DNA from: Malurus cyaneus samueli
Lineage: Eukaryota; Chordata; Aves; Passeriformes; Maluridae
Reading direction: 5' to 3'
DNA length: 64,000 bases
Assembly: GCA_009741485.1 (NCBI GenBank)
Contig: CM019216.1
Coordinates: 48,493,201 to 48,557,200 of the forward strand
The notes under the pieces are model-generated. The model did no database searches and was not told where the DNA came from. It saw nothing but the letters and a program-made list of their open reading frames with translations. Below are positions 28,001 through 41,188 of the stretch, piece after piece. Position 1 is the stretch's first letter. Each line of letters begins with the position of its first letter. Made by a program: the position numbers and the translations under genes.

Positions 28001-31000
28001 CTCCTGTGATCCCCCTTGATGCAGAGCCCTTTGATCAGTGATACAGGGAGGATTAGATCTGAGCTGATAAATGCCTCATTGTGGGACGTGGCTCCCACCA
28101 GCCAGCGTTGTGACATGCCACCTTCAGGGGCTGCTGTGTGTACCTAAGAGTGGCCATGCTGAGCTCCCACGATGCACAAAACTCCTGTACTGAATTTGGC
28201 CTCTTTGCCTCCAGCCATCCCTGCTCTGCTTCGTGCTAAGTCAATGAATATCCACCACACTAGCAGTAAAGGGCCCTTGGGGAAGAGGAAACCAGGGAGT
28301 AAGCTGGTTGTTCCTGATCTAGGCTTGCTCTGTGCCAACACAGCATATTTTCTGGAGTGTTTTTTACAATTCAGTTGAAATGACTCAGCTAAAGGGCTTT
28401 GTATAACTCCTGACCACAGCCTAACAGTTCTCACAGGAGGTAATATTTCCTAGTGTTTGGCGTGAGCTTTCCTCCTTTCTTACTGAGCGCTTGCGCTCCT
28501 TCAGCAGTCCTTACCCTCTCCTTTCCTTTCTCCATGCTTACAGACCACTCTGTAAGTGGTTATTGGATCCCTCAACTTCCACGAAGCCCTTCACCACGCA
28601 GTGCTGTATGTCAGGTTGGTTACTGTTGTTAAAGAATATGGACAGACAGGTTTTATCTGGGTGTCCTAATCTTTCCCATGAACCAGTCCTTAAAGCCCAA
28701 CCGTGGGTTGAGTTATCTTACGTGAATTCCCACCAATTTGTCAACATCAAACTGCAATGTTCTGAACTTTGAATTACTGGGTTGTCACAGTGCTGACAAG
28801 GTGTGACCATTATCTTTTTTATAAGAAACTAACTACTCATTAGTTGTATGCTACTAATTGCACTTAATTCTACCTCTGGTTTTTCCCAGTTCCATTATAC
28901 CCTCCATATTACAATGTTGTGGTAAGCAGCACCAAACCAAATTGGATTCCTCAGTCTGTCGGTAGCAAAGGTAATTGACATAAATATTTAAAACACAGCA
29001 AACTGTGATATATGAAACAATTAAAACCCTTTCAGAAGCATCCTCTCTCTAACCAAGTCTCCTGGTAAACTGAATTTAAGTGTCTGCAAAGCAACCAAAC
29101 CAAAACATTGCCTGTCATTTCTGTTAATGGGAAATATCCACCCTCTCTGCTTTACATTCTTGCTCCTCGCAGATTGAGTGGATATTTGATTAGGTACAAA
29201 TTTAAACACAAAAGATTTTCCAAGCCTTGGATCCAGTTCCAAGCAGTTACACATTGGCTGGGTGTAACTCAATGCAGGATCACCCAGCTGGAGAGCAGAA
29301 CAGAGAAGGCTCTTTACAAAGAAAAAGAAAAATTATTCCAAGTGATCTACCTCACACAGAATTCTTGAAAAATGTGCTTCACCCTAGAGAACTTGAGTTG
29401 TTTGTCTCTTTTGAGGGCTGAATATTTTCCATCGCAAGCAGACTGGCAAAGAGGTAGAGGGCTCAAGCTACAGGGTGAATACAGAGCTGTCCTGAGCTGA
29501 AACCAGTTTTTCCTGGGAGCTCCTAAAGGCTGCACCTGTGCCACCTACCAGTGCTGTCTGCTGGGCACTGGCCCCTTGCGTTTCATCTCAGCTATAGTGA
29601 GCAGGATGTACTCACCTGTCTGCTCTCCAGCAGCATTGGCAGCAAAATACCTTTGCAATCAGGGTAAAAATTCTCAGTCATGTGCCCCACTCTGCCCTCA
29701 GAGCAGCCATTCTAAGAGGGAATACAATTATTAAGGCTGGGGTCTTCTGGTGACACTGCGATGCTGTCTCTGAGAATACACCTGGATAAAATAAGAGCTA
29801 GTATTGGTCCTCTGGGTGACAGATAAACAAGATTAAACGTGACTTTTTTTAACACTAAAACCAAGTCTTGAACAAGAAACTAACTAGCTCTGACTAGATG
29901 ACACCAAGTGGTCACAGAAAAATTTACATTTATTATTACTGGAGCATTTTGCAAAAATTTCACCCTTTGAACTGGAGTTTTGCAGCATTGCCATCTGAAC
30001 AATTTTATTTTTTATGTGGGAGCCACTATGTCTGGATATTTTGAGTCTAGGAAGAGCACTCAATCTGTTAAAAAATACAAGGGAAATAGTTCAACATGAA
30101 TTGCTCCCAAAACTAGAAGCTGACTTACCATATCTTAACAAGATGCAGATTTTAAAGCATCAGTTATTTAGTAATGGTTGATTAATAACTACAAGGGATT
30201 AATAACTAGACCATATCATGATGCTAATACAGAAATCAATGAAAATGTTCCTATTATTAAAATACCAGAGATCTTAGTAGAAGGCATTGCGTGGTCTACT
30301 CAAACCTGCCTGAAGCACGAAATAGCAGCAGATCAGTTACACCATTATTTCAGTACAAGTGTTTATCATACCCCATGCTCTAAGGCTCATAACATCTCTC
30401 ACAAGAGGTATTTGAACACATCTTTACTAAAAAAACATGCTTATTGATACAAGAAAAGAGATATCAGTGGTGCTTTTTCTCATCCATTACAATTTTGTAT
30501 GTGATGTAGGGTTATACGAGCAAGTATCAAAACGTATTTTTACAAGTTAGTCATCTGCTGGAATGTGCTCTGTTAGGATAGTTTTTTCGTCCTTAGATGA
30601 CTCTGTGAAATGCTTGCCTGGTCACTTTGCCAACAACCATGAAACCCCAGCAAAACATCACAAGTCCAGCCAACCCAAGACTGAAAAACTGGCTACCCAG
30701 AAAATTAACTCAACAGGTTCTTCCACTGTTTATGAAGGGCTTGATCTTTTTATTCAACTGAATAGTGTGAACACGTGAAAAGGGAGAGGGGGTGGTGAGA
30801 AAGCAAATGTTCTCTATGCCCACAGGGAAGGGGAAAGTGAGAAACAGCTGTGGGGACAAAGGTGTGCTGTGGAGTGTGTACTTTGTACTACCCCTGACCC
30901 TGGCAATGAAATTCTGTCATCTTTTTACACAGAGCTATCACCCCTCTAAATATTTCCTGTATTGACTCTGACCCCTGCACAAAGCATGTTCTGAAGTGAA

Positions 31001-33206
31001 AAACTGTGCCTTGAACAAGAAGGCAAGAGCAGCATAAAACACACAAATAGGGCAACCAGTGCCCATCCTTTTCTTCCTGAGCCTTCTGACTGGACTAAAT
31101 GGCTGTCCCTGCTTCTGACACGACAGCACCTGGCTGCACCAGGAGGATTTATTCCCCTATGCCCCCCTGTTCCATAAGTGCACAGCCATTTCAACAGCTG
31201 AGCTACTGTGGCTACTTTATAAACTTGCAATGCTAAAACTACTCTGTGCCCTCCTGTTCACTGGAATGCACTGTTTCTCACAATTCACCTTGCAGCTTGG
31301 GTTGTGCTTCCTGTGCTCCTCAAGTTGCTTTCTGTCATGCTCATGCCCTCTCTGCTGTTGCCAGATCTTGTAAACTTTAAATAAATTTATATGCTCTATT
31401 TAGCATAGCCCAGTAGTCTCCTTACTTCCCATTTAAGATCAATAGAGAGGAAATCAACGGACTGAACAACGATTCTCTCAGACACTACTCTCTAGACTGT
31501 AATGCATTGCTGGCACCTTCTCTTTATAGCTGGTCTGTTAGCTGTATTTCTCTCATTACTGCAGTGCTTTTATCTGAGATTATTTTAATTATAAGAAAAT
31601 TAAAATTCCTGGAGAAACTGTGCATGAAAAGTGGTCCTGGAAATCTAAATATGTATTACTTGTTCCATGTTGTGTTTTATTGTACAAAACAAATAAGAGA
31701 CTGTTTTGTTAGTAACACACATGAAGGACTTCAGATCCCATGGATTTACAGAGCACAAGGACTTTGGCTGCTCTGTAACCACAGCAAAAACCTCACTCTA
31801 TGTGAAACTGTGGCCTGAGGCCCAGAGCTCTGCAGGATGCCTGCTTTCGGAAGCAAAGCACACACATGACAAGAGTGACACAGAGCCCCTATGCGGGTAC
31901 TGACCAAAGTCAAACAGGCAGGTGCTTGGAGGCAACTGCCTCCAGCAGGGCAATTGCTCTGCATGACAATTCCCCCTCCTTAGGAAACACAGCAAGGTTT
32001 CTCCTTGTTTTCCTTACTGTCACACTCCCTCTCACAGCAGGAAGGTTTGTCCCCTTTGGCATTTGAGGAAGGGCAGCAGCAGGGACGTTTCTGTAGCTCA
32101 TCCCTCTCACCTCTCTCTTCCCTGACAGAGCCAGTGGGCTGTTGTGCCAGCTTGGAATTCCCCTATCAAGGAAGCAAAATCCCCCTTGATTGCAGGAGCC
32201 AATCTCACACAGAGATGGATGGGTGATGAAGTCCAAGAGCCACTGCTCTGACATGTCACATCACAAAAAAAATCTCATGCATGCTGAAGCACCTTGGTGT
32301 GCGGCTTCCAGACAGCAGGAGCTCCAAGGCTGAGTAGGACTGGGTGGTCCAGAGGAGTGACAGCAGCAATATGGCCAGAGCTATCAACCAGGAAGAAGAA
32401 CTGAACGGATTTTCCAAAAGCCCAGAATCAGGGAGAGGGGATGTGCTTGGGAAGCCAGGGGGAGCCTGAACAAAGTTTAGTCTACCTAGCTGAAAAGTCA
32501 GATTATCCTCTGCTTTTGTAGGAAGATCTGATAGCTGTGCTTGGAAACAACTTCCACATCTAAGCAAACAAGAGGGAAGAGAAGGCACCAGCATTCTAAA
32601 CTTTTCTCTCCAAGACTGAAAAAAACAATTCCTTGGCCTTGCTCAAGGACACAGAGCAGACAAGAAGTTTAAGAGAGAAGCTCAACGTTGACAGTGTAAA
32701 AGACAAAGATGGGAGAAGGACACATGAGGAAGGAGAATCTGTCAAAAGACACATCATGTAAAAGTTATTCTGTGACTGGGAAGTCATTGCTAGAAAGTTC
32801 TGTGAGCTGCAGTCTGTAAGACATCATCAGGTTGCTCCCAGAGAAGGAGCTGGCAAAAAGGAAGGGAGCATGTCTCATAAAGAGAAGTGGAAAATAAAGT
32901 AACAGTGAGAAAGCAGGCTAAGGAGAAAAACTTGCAGAAGGCCAGGGCAGCTTTCCAAGTAGGAGCAAAGAAGAGAAAGTTTTAGAGACCTGAGATTTGG
33001 CTCAGAAAATGAAGTTAAAATCTTCAGTTTAAAAAAAAAAAAAATTCCATGGTCAAAAACAATACAAGGGTGACTAAGCCAGGGGGTGGAGGGGGGAAAC
33101 ATGAAATAGCAGCATCTGGTTTATCCTTTACACCAGGATAAAAACACCAGGGGATCTTGTGGTGTTTTGGCAGGGGGAGTGTCTGTTTGCTGTAATTCCA
33201 GAAAGG

Positions 33207-33355
33207 TCACAAAACCACAGAAAGGATAAGCTCAGAAGGGACCACTGCATGTCATCTATTCCAAACCCCTGGCACAGGCAGTGCCCCTAGGGCATATTAC
33301 TCAGGGTTGTGTTCAGACAGCTTTTGAATATATCCAGAGAAGGAGATTCCCAGGC
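33207..33355 (-). mobile_element. CR1 LINE 3'-end fragment, minus strand
   Basis: Reads as the reverse complement of a CR1 tail: CACAGAAAGGATAAGCTCAG then GGGACCACTGCATGTCATCT and CCAAACCCCTGGCACAGGCA. It is the only CR1 piece I found in antisense to HEY2. The inner boundary is approximate. Confidence 0.75.
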
Positions 33356-35799
33356 TGAAGGCCTGAGGAAGTGCTGAGAGCCACCTCAGGTCCTGAGATG
33401 GAGCTCAACAAAGGAACAGCACGGGTCCAAAAATGGCACCATTGCTGCTTGCACAGGTGAGCACCAGCACCCACACAGAACCAGCAAGCACCAAAAGCAA
33501 ACTGCTCTCGCAGTAAGTGTGCTTTGGTTAATATCTGCCATAAAAATGAAACACAGGAAAACAACTTACCAAGCAAAAGAAAGCATTCAGCATTTTGGAA
33601 AGACTTCAGTCTGCGCAGAAATTTTCCTCTTTTTTATCAGAAAAAAAACACTGAACACTTTCTAAGTCACTGACAATTATTCTGACACATCCTCAGAGCT
33701 TTCCTCTCAAAGTCCAATCTCTCTTTGCTGTAATATGAAGCATTTATTTTTGCCCATGTGTAACAAAAAATATACACAGAATAAAATTACTTAAAAAGAA
33801 ATATGTTAAAATAAAATACTAACACAATATTTTGAAGGAGAGAAAAAAGTTTATCACTATAAATCAAAAATACCTTCACAAAATTGTTTTCTTTTAGAAG
33901 TAAGAAGAAAATTGGAATTGGGCCCAGTTCCTGCAGAGAGAGCTTTTCAATTTCCTTCTTGAAGCAAAAGTCATATCCAGTCAACACAGGTTTTCCTGAT
34001 TAGGCTCAGCAGGATCAAACACGATATTAACTAAAGAATCACAAAAATACTTGTTTAAGCACAGGCAGTCATAAGACACAAGACTGATCAGAATGGAACA
34101 GAGACAACTTCTCTTCCTTGGACAGTGGTTGGCAAAAGGGAACTTCCTGTAGTTTAGATGAACTGTTCTCTGCATGGACATACATACATGGCAGTATGTA
34201 AAACTTTCAGCTTGGGGAAAACCAGTTTCTCTTTGGCTGAAAATCCTGGTCCAAACTCTTCTGCGGTGTAAGACCCTGGCTTTTGATTGAATTTATGCCT
34301 GTTTAACTTGCATACAAATTTTAGCAGTTGAGTACTCATGTTGACCCTATATGTTTTATTTCAGAACTTGGAAGGGGTTTTCATTAATATTTTTTTATTT
34401 CTAGAGATCATAGCTTTTTCTACTGACATGCAGATGCTTAGTGTGTCCTTTTTACATACGTGCCTTTTCAGGATCTGTAGTTTCAAAGTAATTTCCAAGT
34501 GTCAGTGGTGACTATTGTTACTGAGGAAGTTTGCTAAAATACCATGGATCTATCCAGAATATCTGGGGTTGTTTATTTCTATCACATGCACAATCTATAT
34601 AAAAGATTATTTTTAGAGCATTAGGTGAAGTGCTTTATTATAGCAACTAAGTTTGAAGCCTGGAGATGATACACTATTTTCTTTCATAAATAAATCTTGG
34701 CTAAAACCTTAGCATTCCCTTTAGATTGGCTCCTTTCTAACTCTCTGGAAAGCACGGGGATTTTTCATCTTAAAGGGGTATGCAACAATAAAACTCAAAT
34801 AATGACAATTCTCCCATTGTTGGCATCCAAAAAGCAGAAAAGAATTTCCATTTAGAGTGAAAAACAAGAAAAAAATAAAGGAAAATGCTGTAAAAAGCTG
34901 ACCATGAAGAAGTAACTGAAAAAAAAAAATCCTTTACTTCAAAACCCACAAAGTATTTATTAGAAAAATTCAAGAAGGTCCCCATTTCTGACACAGGATA
35001 TGGTTATCTGGACTTGCCACAATTACTAGCGAATTAAACCATGCTTCATCACAGTGAAAATTTATTTAAACAGAAATGAGTTTCAATGAGTAAGCTGTGA
35101 TTATGTGCTCATTTTTACAAGTGCTCTATTTCCATTATAATAGGATAGTTTTATTCTTGATACAGATCTATGGATTTTAATAGAGCTACCTCTAAAATAG
35201 ATTAAAGTTCATAATTCATGTTGTGCGAAAAACTGAGATTAGGTTCTGTATATTTTTGTGAGGTAATTAAGTGGCCTGATTTCCACTAGTAAAAGGAAGT
35301 GCCCTAGTTCCCTTTAACACCATTGAAATTGTTCATTAAGACGACTGAAGTTAGTGAGTTCTTAAATCTGGGCCCATAGTCTTTGAAGAAAACAGAGAGC
35401 CAAATCCAAGGAGATGCTCAGTGAAAGTTTAAACTGCTCAATGAAAACCTAATTCTCCACTGCTGCATGTCTTCCCTGATCATGGACAGCTGGGTATAGT
35501 CATTGTAAAATATTACCAGGCACAAACGTTGCACATAAACAGAAAATCGAGACCTGGCTTTTGCAGAACATATATGCTGAGTACCAGGCAAAATGCTGTC
35601 ATTACCAAGATCCTTCACACAATGACTTTAATCTTTAGCAAGCAATTACTATTTCAGTTTTACTGATAGAAGCCTAAAATGGAGGGGCAAAGCAAGCTAT
35701 CCTAGATGGAAATGCCCAGGAAAATCAACAGAGTTAATATTGACAGTGGATTAGTTAAACCACAAACAATTCTATGTAGCCATCCATTCAAAATTAAAG

Positions 35800-35960
35800 C
35801 TGCTTTTATTCTATTCAATGTTATTTTATTCCGAAAGTGAATTAATTTAAATCAAATTGCAGCCAGTTCTGTTGTGAATAAGAGCATGCAAATTGAGTTT
35901 CAATACAGTTCACAGGCACTTTAATTTACACCTTTTGTTAATTTAATTAATTGTTCTGAA
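35800..35960. promoter_or_regulatory. Candidate non-coding element with octamer and homeodomain sites
   Basis: Contains ATGCAAAT (35886-35893, POU octamer), GTGAATTAATTTAAATC and a TTAATTTAATTAATTG run. AT-rich and non-repetitive, about 5.4 kb upstream of HEY2. Function is unproven. Confidence 0.22.
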
Positions 35961-36379
35961 CTCCTGATCTCACATAGGAAGTGTGCCAAGGTGCAAAGAG
36001 TTAAGGACGAGGGTCTCAACTGCAGGGTTTGTTCTTTCCAGCCACCCTTCCTTGGGGTGCTGCTCAATCACCCTCGTTATCACCAGACAGTGGGAGCCAG
36101 AAGAGGTGTTCCTGTCTTTCCGTGTCACCTACCATGTAGTGACAGCTCTCAGGGAGAGCATTTCATGCTTTGAGTGGGAGGACTGGACAAACATGCAGCA
36201 CCTATTGACCAGGGGCCAGGAGGAAGCACTCGACCCAGGAGGGTACAGTCATTGACCTCTGTAGGCACCAAAAGCAGAGAAGCAGTGTGACACACTACAG
36301 GAGATGCAAAGTTACATTTTCAGTGAGCAGCCTGAAAACCCGATAGTCAACTTCACTACTTGACCAAGATCAGATCTGT

Positions 36380-36396
36380 GGGGGTGTAGCTCAGTG
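36380..36396 (+). pseudogene. tRNA-Ala-like 5' fragment
   Basis: GGGGGTGTAGCTCAGTG equals the first 17 bases of a eukaryotic tRNA-Ala (acceptor strand plus most of the A box). After it, no anticodon arm, B box or 3' acceptor strand can be found. It may be a scrap of a tRNA gene or of a tRNA-derived SINE, or chance. Confidence 0.3.
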
Positions 36397-39066
36397 ATAA
36401 ACATTAAAAGTTGTTACTGAGAAAGGTCTATAAATACCCACTGCATCTTCCTTCCTACTTTTTTCCCCCATACTCTTCAGCTTGAAATTCAAGTTTATTA
36501 TAGCATATCTTTTTGCACTTTTTATCCTTCCGAAAACTGAATTGATCTACTGAAGAGATTGCATCCGTCACAAGGCATTGCAATTTTAGCAGTATTTAAG
36601 GGGATTTTGTACTACTGAAGGAAGCTCCTATGGTTCAGACCCTACTGTGACACACTGGCAAAAATCCTACAAGCCAGCTAATAGTCAAATACTCCTCTAC
36701 AACAGAAACTTGTGTGGAATGCCATGTATCCATTTCCACCCGTGTGTAGCCACTGTCTGGGTAAAGCCACACATTTTAAAGTCTCTCCATTTTTTTGGAC
36801 ATTATTTCCTTCAGCTCAGTAACACATGGTTTCTTCAGTTCTCTGCTCTTTCTTCAGTCTGTCCATCCCACCTTGGTATGAATGTGGCCAGAAATCATTT
36901 TAACCACCTATTATCAATCACATTGGAAGGGGGAAAAAATCGAGAAGGCTTTTTTCTCTTGTTTCCCTGGCAGTTAGTGATGAGTACATCAAGAAAAAGA
37001 AAAAAAAAAATCCAGAAACCTACAACCTCAGTCCATGCATGGGAATTGTATTTCTCTCCTCTTCTTATGAGCTTCCCAAATGGAGAAAATAACTTAAAAG
37101 TAATAGAACAGTTATCCCTAAGAGGCTACTTACTGAGTGAAACGTTTGTTTAAGAAGGAGAGAGTAAAATATTTAAAAAAAACAAAAAAATCGCTCTAAG
37201 ACTTAGAGACTGAATGCCTCCCGTGTTCAGTGAAGAAACTCGGGACAATATTGAGTCTCCTTGAAGAGAACTGCTGAGTAAAATGTCAGCTCCTTCCAAA
37301 GGCCATTTCTAAAATAGTCTTTAAACCCCCTAACTATTTAATCTTAAACGGCTCACAAGGACGTGTAAAAGGGAAAATCCTGAAATCTCGGGGGAAAGGA
37401 AATTTCATTTTCGGGGACGGAGCAGACGAGAGTTTCTTCTCCACGGGAGCCGGCCCTCTCGATGTAGCGAGAAGTGTCCTGCTTTGCTTATTTGGCAAGC
37501 CGGCTCTGTAAGTGCCCCCATGGCTCTGCCACTCTCCGGGGGCACCGTGAGCATCGCTCCCCGGAGCGCGGGCTGGCCCCGTGTGACCCCCGGGGGCGCG
37601 TCCCACCGCCGCCTCCAGGCCCCGCAGCCACACCGAGCGCCACATCTGCCGAGAGTAAAAACAAACAAACAAAAAACTCCCAACAACAAACCCGCAAGAA
37701 ACCAGGACGGAGGGAGGGAGGGGAAGCTCCCTGAGCTCCCCCCGAGGCCCCCCGGCCGGGACAGGAAGGCTGCGGGCCGGGGAACCTCCGCAGAGCCGCC
37801 ACCCGCCCGCCGGCCGGGGCTGCCTCTCCCGGGAAAAAGCTGCTCGGGGAGCTCCGGGCAATGACGGAGCTCTCCCTGCCGGCGGTGGGTGAGGGCGGGG
37901 GCTGTCCTGGGGCTTCCAAACAGGCGGGAAGCGGCGAGTCCGCCCGGCTTTTTCCTCTGGAGGGAAAAGCAACGGGGAACGGTAAAAAACCGCGTTTCTC
38001 TGGGTTTCAACTGCGTGGCCGTCAGCTCTGCGCGCTGCCAGCTGAGCGGGCAATCCCGCAGCAAGTGCTCCCGGGATCCACGCTTTGTGGGGCCACTGGA
38101 GAAAGAGACACCCAGCTATACACCCAGCACCAAAGCGCAAGTGGCTTGGCTCGTGGGTCGCGGTGCTGGTGCTGTCGCACGGAGTCCCGTCCCGTCGCAG
38201 CACACCTGTCGCAGGAGCCTGAGACCTGGCAGAGGTGCAAGGGCCTGCCTTCCTAGGTGCGTCCCAGGAAAATCCGTAATTCCTCACCCCGGGATCAGGT
38301 AGACCTCTTAAAAATAATGACAGTAAAACAACCTAATCGGTGCAAAATGAAAACAGGAGCTTTCCCGGAGGAGGGACTTCAGTGAGGCTGCCAGGAGGAT
38401 TTAGCAGTCGGATCGCCGGCAAACGACGCTGATATAAGCTCTACTCGTGGAGATAACCATAGGATAGCTCAGGTTTCTGTCGGAAAACAGCATGCGGGAC
38501 GCGTGTCCCAGGGGAAAAAATACCAGAAAGCAGCAGGAGCTATTTCCAGAGTGAGCAGAAATTACAAATCCAGCGGCACCGACGCGTGACATTAAAGATT
38601 TCTGTGCGAAACCCCGAGACAGCTCGGAAAAGCACCAACATCCCCGGGCGATTCGCATGCTTTAGCGGGGATTCTGCTAGAGCCTGTGGCACCCCGTGTT
38701 TGCAGGCGCCTCTCGAGCAGCCGCAGCCCAGGCCGGGTAACACGGACTTTAACTCAGACCGACCAAACCTCGCCCCTCTCGCTCTGAAAGGCGACATCTG
38801 CGGCAGAGCAGCGATTCCCGGCCGCTCCCGGGACGCCCAGCATGAGGGTCCCGGGCGGGAGCAGGCCCGGCTGTCTCAGACGAAGAGAATTTGGGGTGGT
38901 TTTTATTTGTTGTTTATTGGGGTTTTTAAAATATTCTAGAAATCCCCACGTCGAGCACTAAAACTGTCGAGTCTAATACCAGATTTCTAAAGCGTTTGTG
39001 CTACAAATTGCAGTCGGGCTCCACAGGCTTCTCCTGCTAGTCCACTTTTCCCGAGAGATCTCGATA

Positions 39067-39323
39067 CTTTTTTGAGTTGTTTGTTCGTGGGTTTTTTTCC
39101 TTGGTTTGGGTATGTTTTGTTGTTTTTTGGTTTGGGTTGTTTTTTTTTTTTTTTTGTTTTTGTTTTGTTGTGTTTTTTTTGGTTTTTTTTTTTGTTTTTT
39201 TTTTTTTGGAGTTTTTTTTTGGTTTTTTGTTTTTTTATTTTTCTTTTTTGGTTTTTTTTTTTTTTTGAGGGGGGTGTTGGGGTTTTTTTTTGTATTTTGG
39301 TGGTTTGTTGTGTTTTTTTTGTT
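39067..39323 (+). repeat. T/G-only low-complexity tract in the CpG domain
   Basis: About 250 bp made almost wholly of T runs broken by G or GG, with few A or C, so strand asymmetry is extreme. It separates two CpG-dense blocks about 2 kb upstream of HEY2. The frames it opens would encode phenylalanine-rich peptides and are not genes. Its origin is unclear: decayed oligo(A) tails on the minus strand or local expansion are both possible. Confidence 0.85.
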
Positions 39324-39649
39324 CAGATCCCATCAAAGGGACCATTGTGGGGAGTGCGTCCCAAGTTCCCTGGAGCTGTCTTCGCCATTCCCGCGGCCGC
39401 TCGCTTCTGTTATGTCTGAGCAGCCGCGCAGCTTTTAGTAACTCTGCAAACACGGGCATGAAAAGGATGTCCCGGTAGAGCAATGAGGCATGAAATCCCG
39501 CTGTTCCTTTACATAGTAGCAACATCCACATGAAAGGGCAAACACCCGACGTGCTACCAAATATAATTGCGGAGATGGCGGATGTTGGCGTACAAAAGAG
39601 CTGGCGCCGGTTTCTCTTTCGCCACGGCCCTTTCCCGCACCCACAGCCG

Positions 39650-39750
39650 TGAATGAACCAATCCACCTGTACCGTCCACGGGATTTAACCGAGTGGAAAG
39701 CTGAGCCGGCTGCTAAATATAAAGCAGCCGGGGCAAACCGCACCCAAGGG
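39650..39750 (+). promoter_or_regulatory. Candidate second promoter: CCAAT box plus TATA box
   Basis: CCAAT at 39658-39662 is followed 56 bp later by TATAAAG at 39718-39724, a classic spacing that would predict a + strand start near 39750. Just upstream, at about 39573-39583, GAGATGGCGG resembles an inverted YY1 motif. The site is within the CpG domain about 1.6 kb before HEY2 exon 1. It could be an alternative HEY2 promoter, a non-coding RNA promoter, or chance. Confidence 0.35.
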
Positions 39751-41188
39751 CAGAAGCGGCACCGGCGTTGCCAAGCAGGGCCGCGCCGGGAAGGTGCTCC
39801 CTCCGACCCGTCGAGCTCACAGCCTGTCCTGAATGGAAAGCCAGAGTCATCGGCCCCTCCGGCCCTTCTTTCCTCCCTCCCCGACCCGCCTGGCCTCCCT
39901 CCGTCTGTCCGAAGCAGCGTCGTGCTGTCGCCGCCTGGAAACACGGAGAGGCGAGAGCTCGGTGCGTCGGGGAGGGTCGCGGGGCCACGCCGCGCTGAAG
40001 GGGACACCGCCACTCTGTCGTTTCGCGGCGATGCCGGCAACTGCGTCCCGCGTCTCTCTCTGACAGGTGCCGCTCCCCGGAGCCCCGGCCGGGCAGCCGC
40101 AGCACCGGGAGGCCAGGCAGGGCGGCGAGGGGGCTGCCCCTGTCCCGACAGGGCACTGAGTCGTGGTAAGGGCAGCCCCCCCGCCGTCAGCCTGCAAGTT
40201 CTGCGGGCTGCTGAGACCGCGGCTCCGTGTGCGCCGAGAGCCCGGACAGCGCGGCGGTGCCCAAGCTGGTGCCGAACCCTCCCTGCCACCGCCCCTCTCG
40301 GCCAGCGTCCGGCAGCAGCGGAGGGAGAAAAATGTTCCCAGGAAGGTGGCAAAAGGGATGGAGGGAGGAACAGGCAGACAGGGACAGTCACCAAAGTTGA
40401 AAGTTTAAATTTATGCGGAGAACATACCGCTCCGAATGTATTTTGTCAGGAATCCAGAATTTGAAAACACAAACAAACGGGGTGGGGAAATCCCAAACAA
40501 AGCAAAATAAAACACGCCTGCTACAGCTCCTCCGGTAAGCGAGACGCTAAACTTCCTCCCAAGTCGTTCCCAGCAGGGATTATCGCCGCGCTTGGCTCCC
40601 GGCCTTGCAAGCGCCCGCTACCCCTCGGCGCTCCCGTGGAGCCCAGCGGGACGGGGGGGCCGCGGACGCGCGCCCCGCCGGGAGGGATTTGTACGTTTCC
40701 CGGGATTTACACAGCTCTCCAACGCGTGCTCGTGTGCCCGGTAACACAACTCGCGGCATTGCAAGAGAGGAGACCAGGGCTGCTGTCACCGCCCGGGGCT
40801 CCGGGGCACGGGTCGGGGGCTGATCCGGCTCGTGTCTTACGGGCGGAGGGGAGCAATATCTTCCCAAATGCCCGGTGAGACACGGACAGCGGGGCGGCCC
40901 CGGTCATCCCTCTTTCTCCGGCGGCATCGGAGCGCTGGGAGCCTAGCGCCGCTTCTTGTGCCCGGAGAGGGAGCTCTGAGAATGCTCGGATCCCCGCACC
41001 CCTCCCTTCCCCGCCCCGTGCCCGCTCCGCTCCCCGCCTGCCGTGAGCCGAGGGCGCTGAGCCCCCGCCGGGCGGCCGCCCGCTCCTCCGCACGGCTCCG
41101 CGCCGGCGGTGGGCGGCCCCCCGCCCGTCACCCTCGGCAGGGCGGGCCTTGCCGGGGGCGGGCCGTCGGGCTTGAGGCTGTGCCGCGG

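Larger units (their letters stand above)
17961..33206. other. Long intergenic stretch, no gene recognised
   Basis: About 15 kb. It holds the tandem duplication at 18.5 kb, the direct repeat at 23.0 kb, the GT microsatellite at 25.0 kb and an A/C-rich run at about 24673-24705. Frames of up to 163 codons (25056-25547 minus) lack recognisable domains. A possible very old CR1 tail near 24.34-24.38 kb is too short to call. Confidence 0.7.
33356..37399. other. Intergenic DNA upstream of the HEY2 CpG domain
   Basis: AT-rich. Contains the octamer-bearing block at 35.8-35.96 kb and the tRNA-like fragment at 36.38 kb. A 168-codon frame at 36647-37153 has no recognised similarity. Confidence 0.7.

Noticed and set aside
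37334..38287. 317-codon minus-strand frame in the CpG domain
   Set aside because: GC-rich DNA has few stops; frames are open on several strands at once, the product is Arg/Pro/Gly-rich without a domain, and no splice or promoter logic supports it.
39072..39438. Phenylalanine-rich frames of about 110 codons
   Set aside because: They are translations of the T/G low-complexity tract, not membrane proteins.
39435..40394. 319-codon minus frame and the overlapping 271-codon plus frame (39649-40464)
   Set aside because: Same reason: overlapping open frames in a CpG island, no recognised motif.
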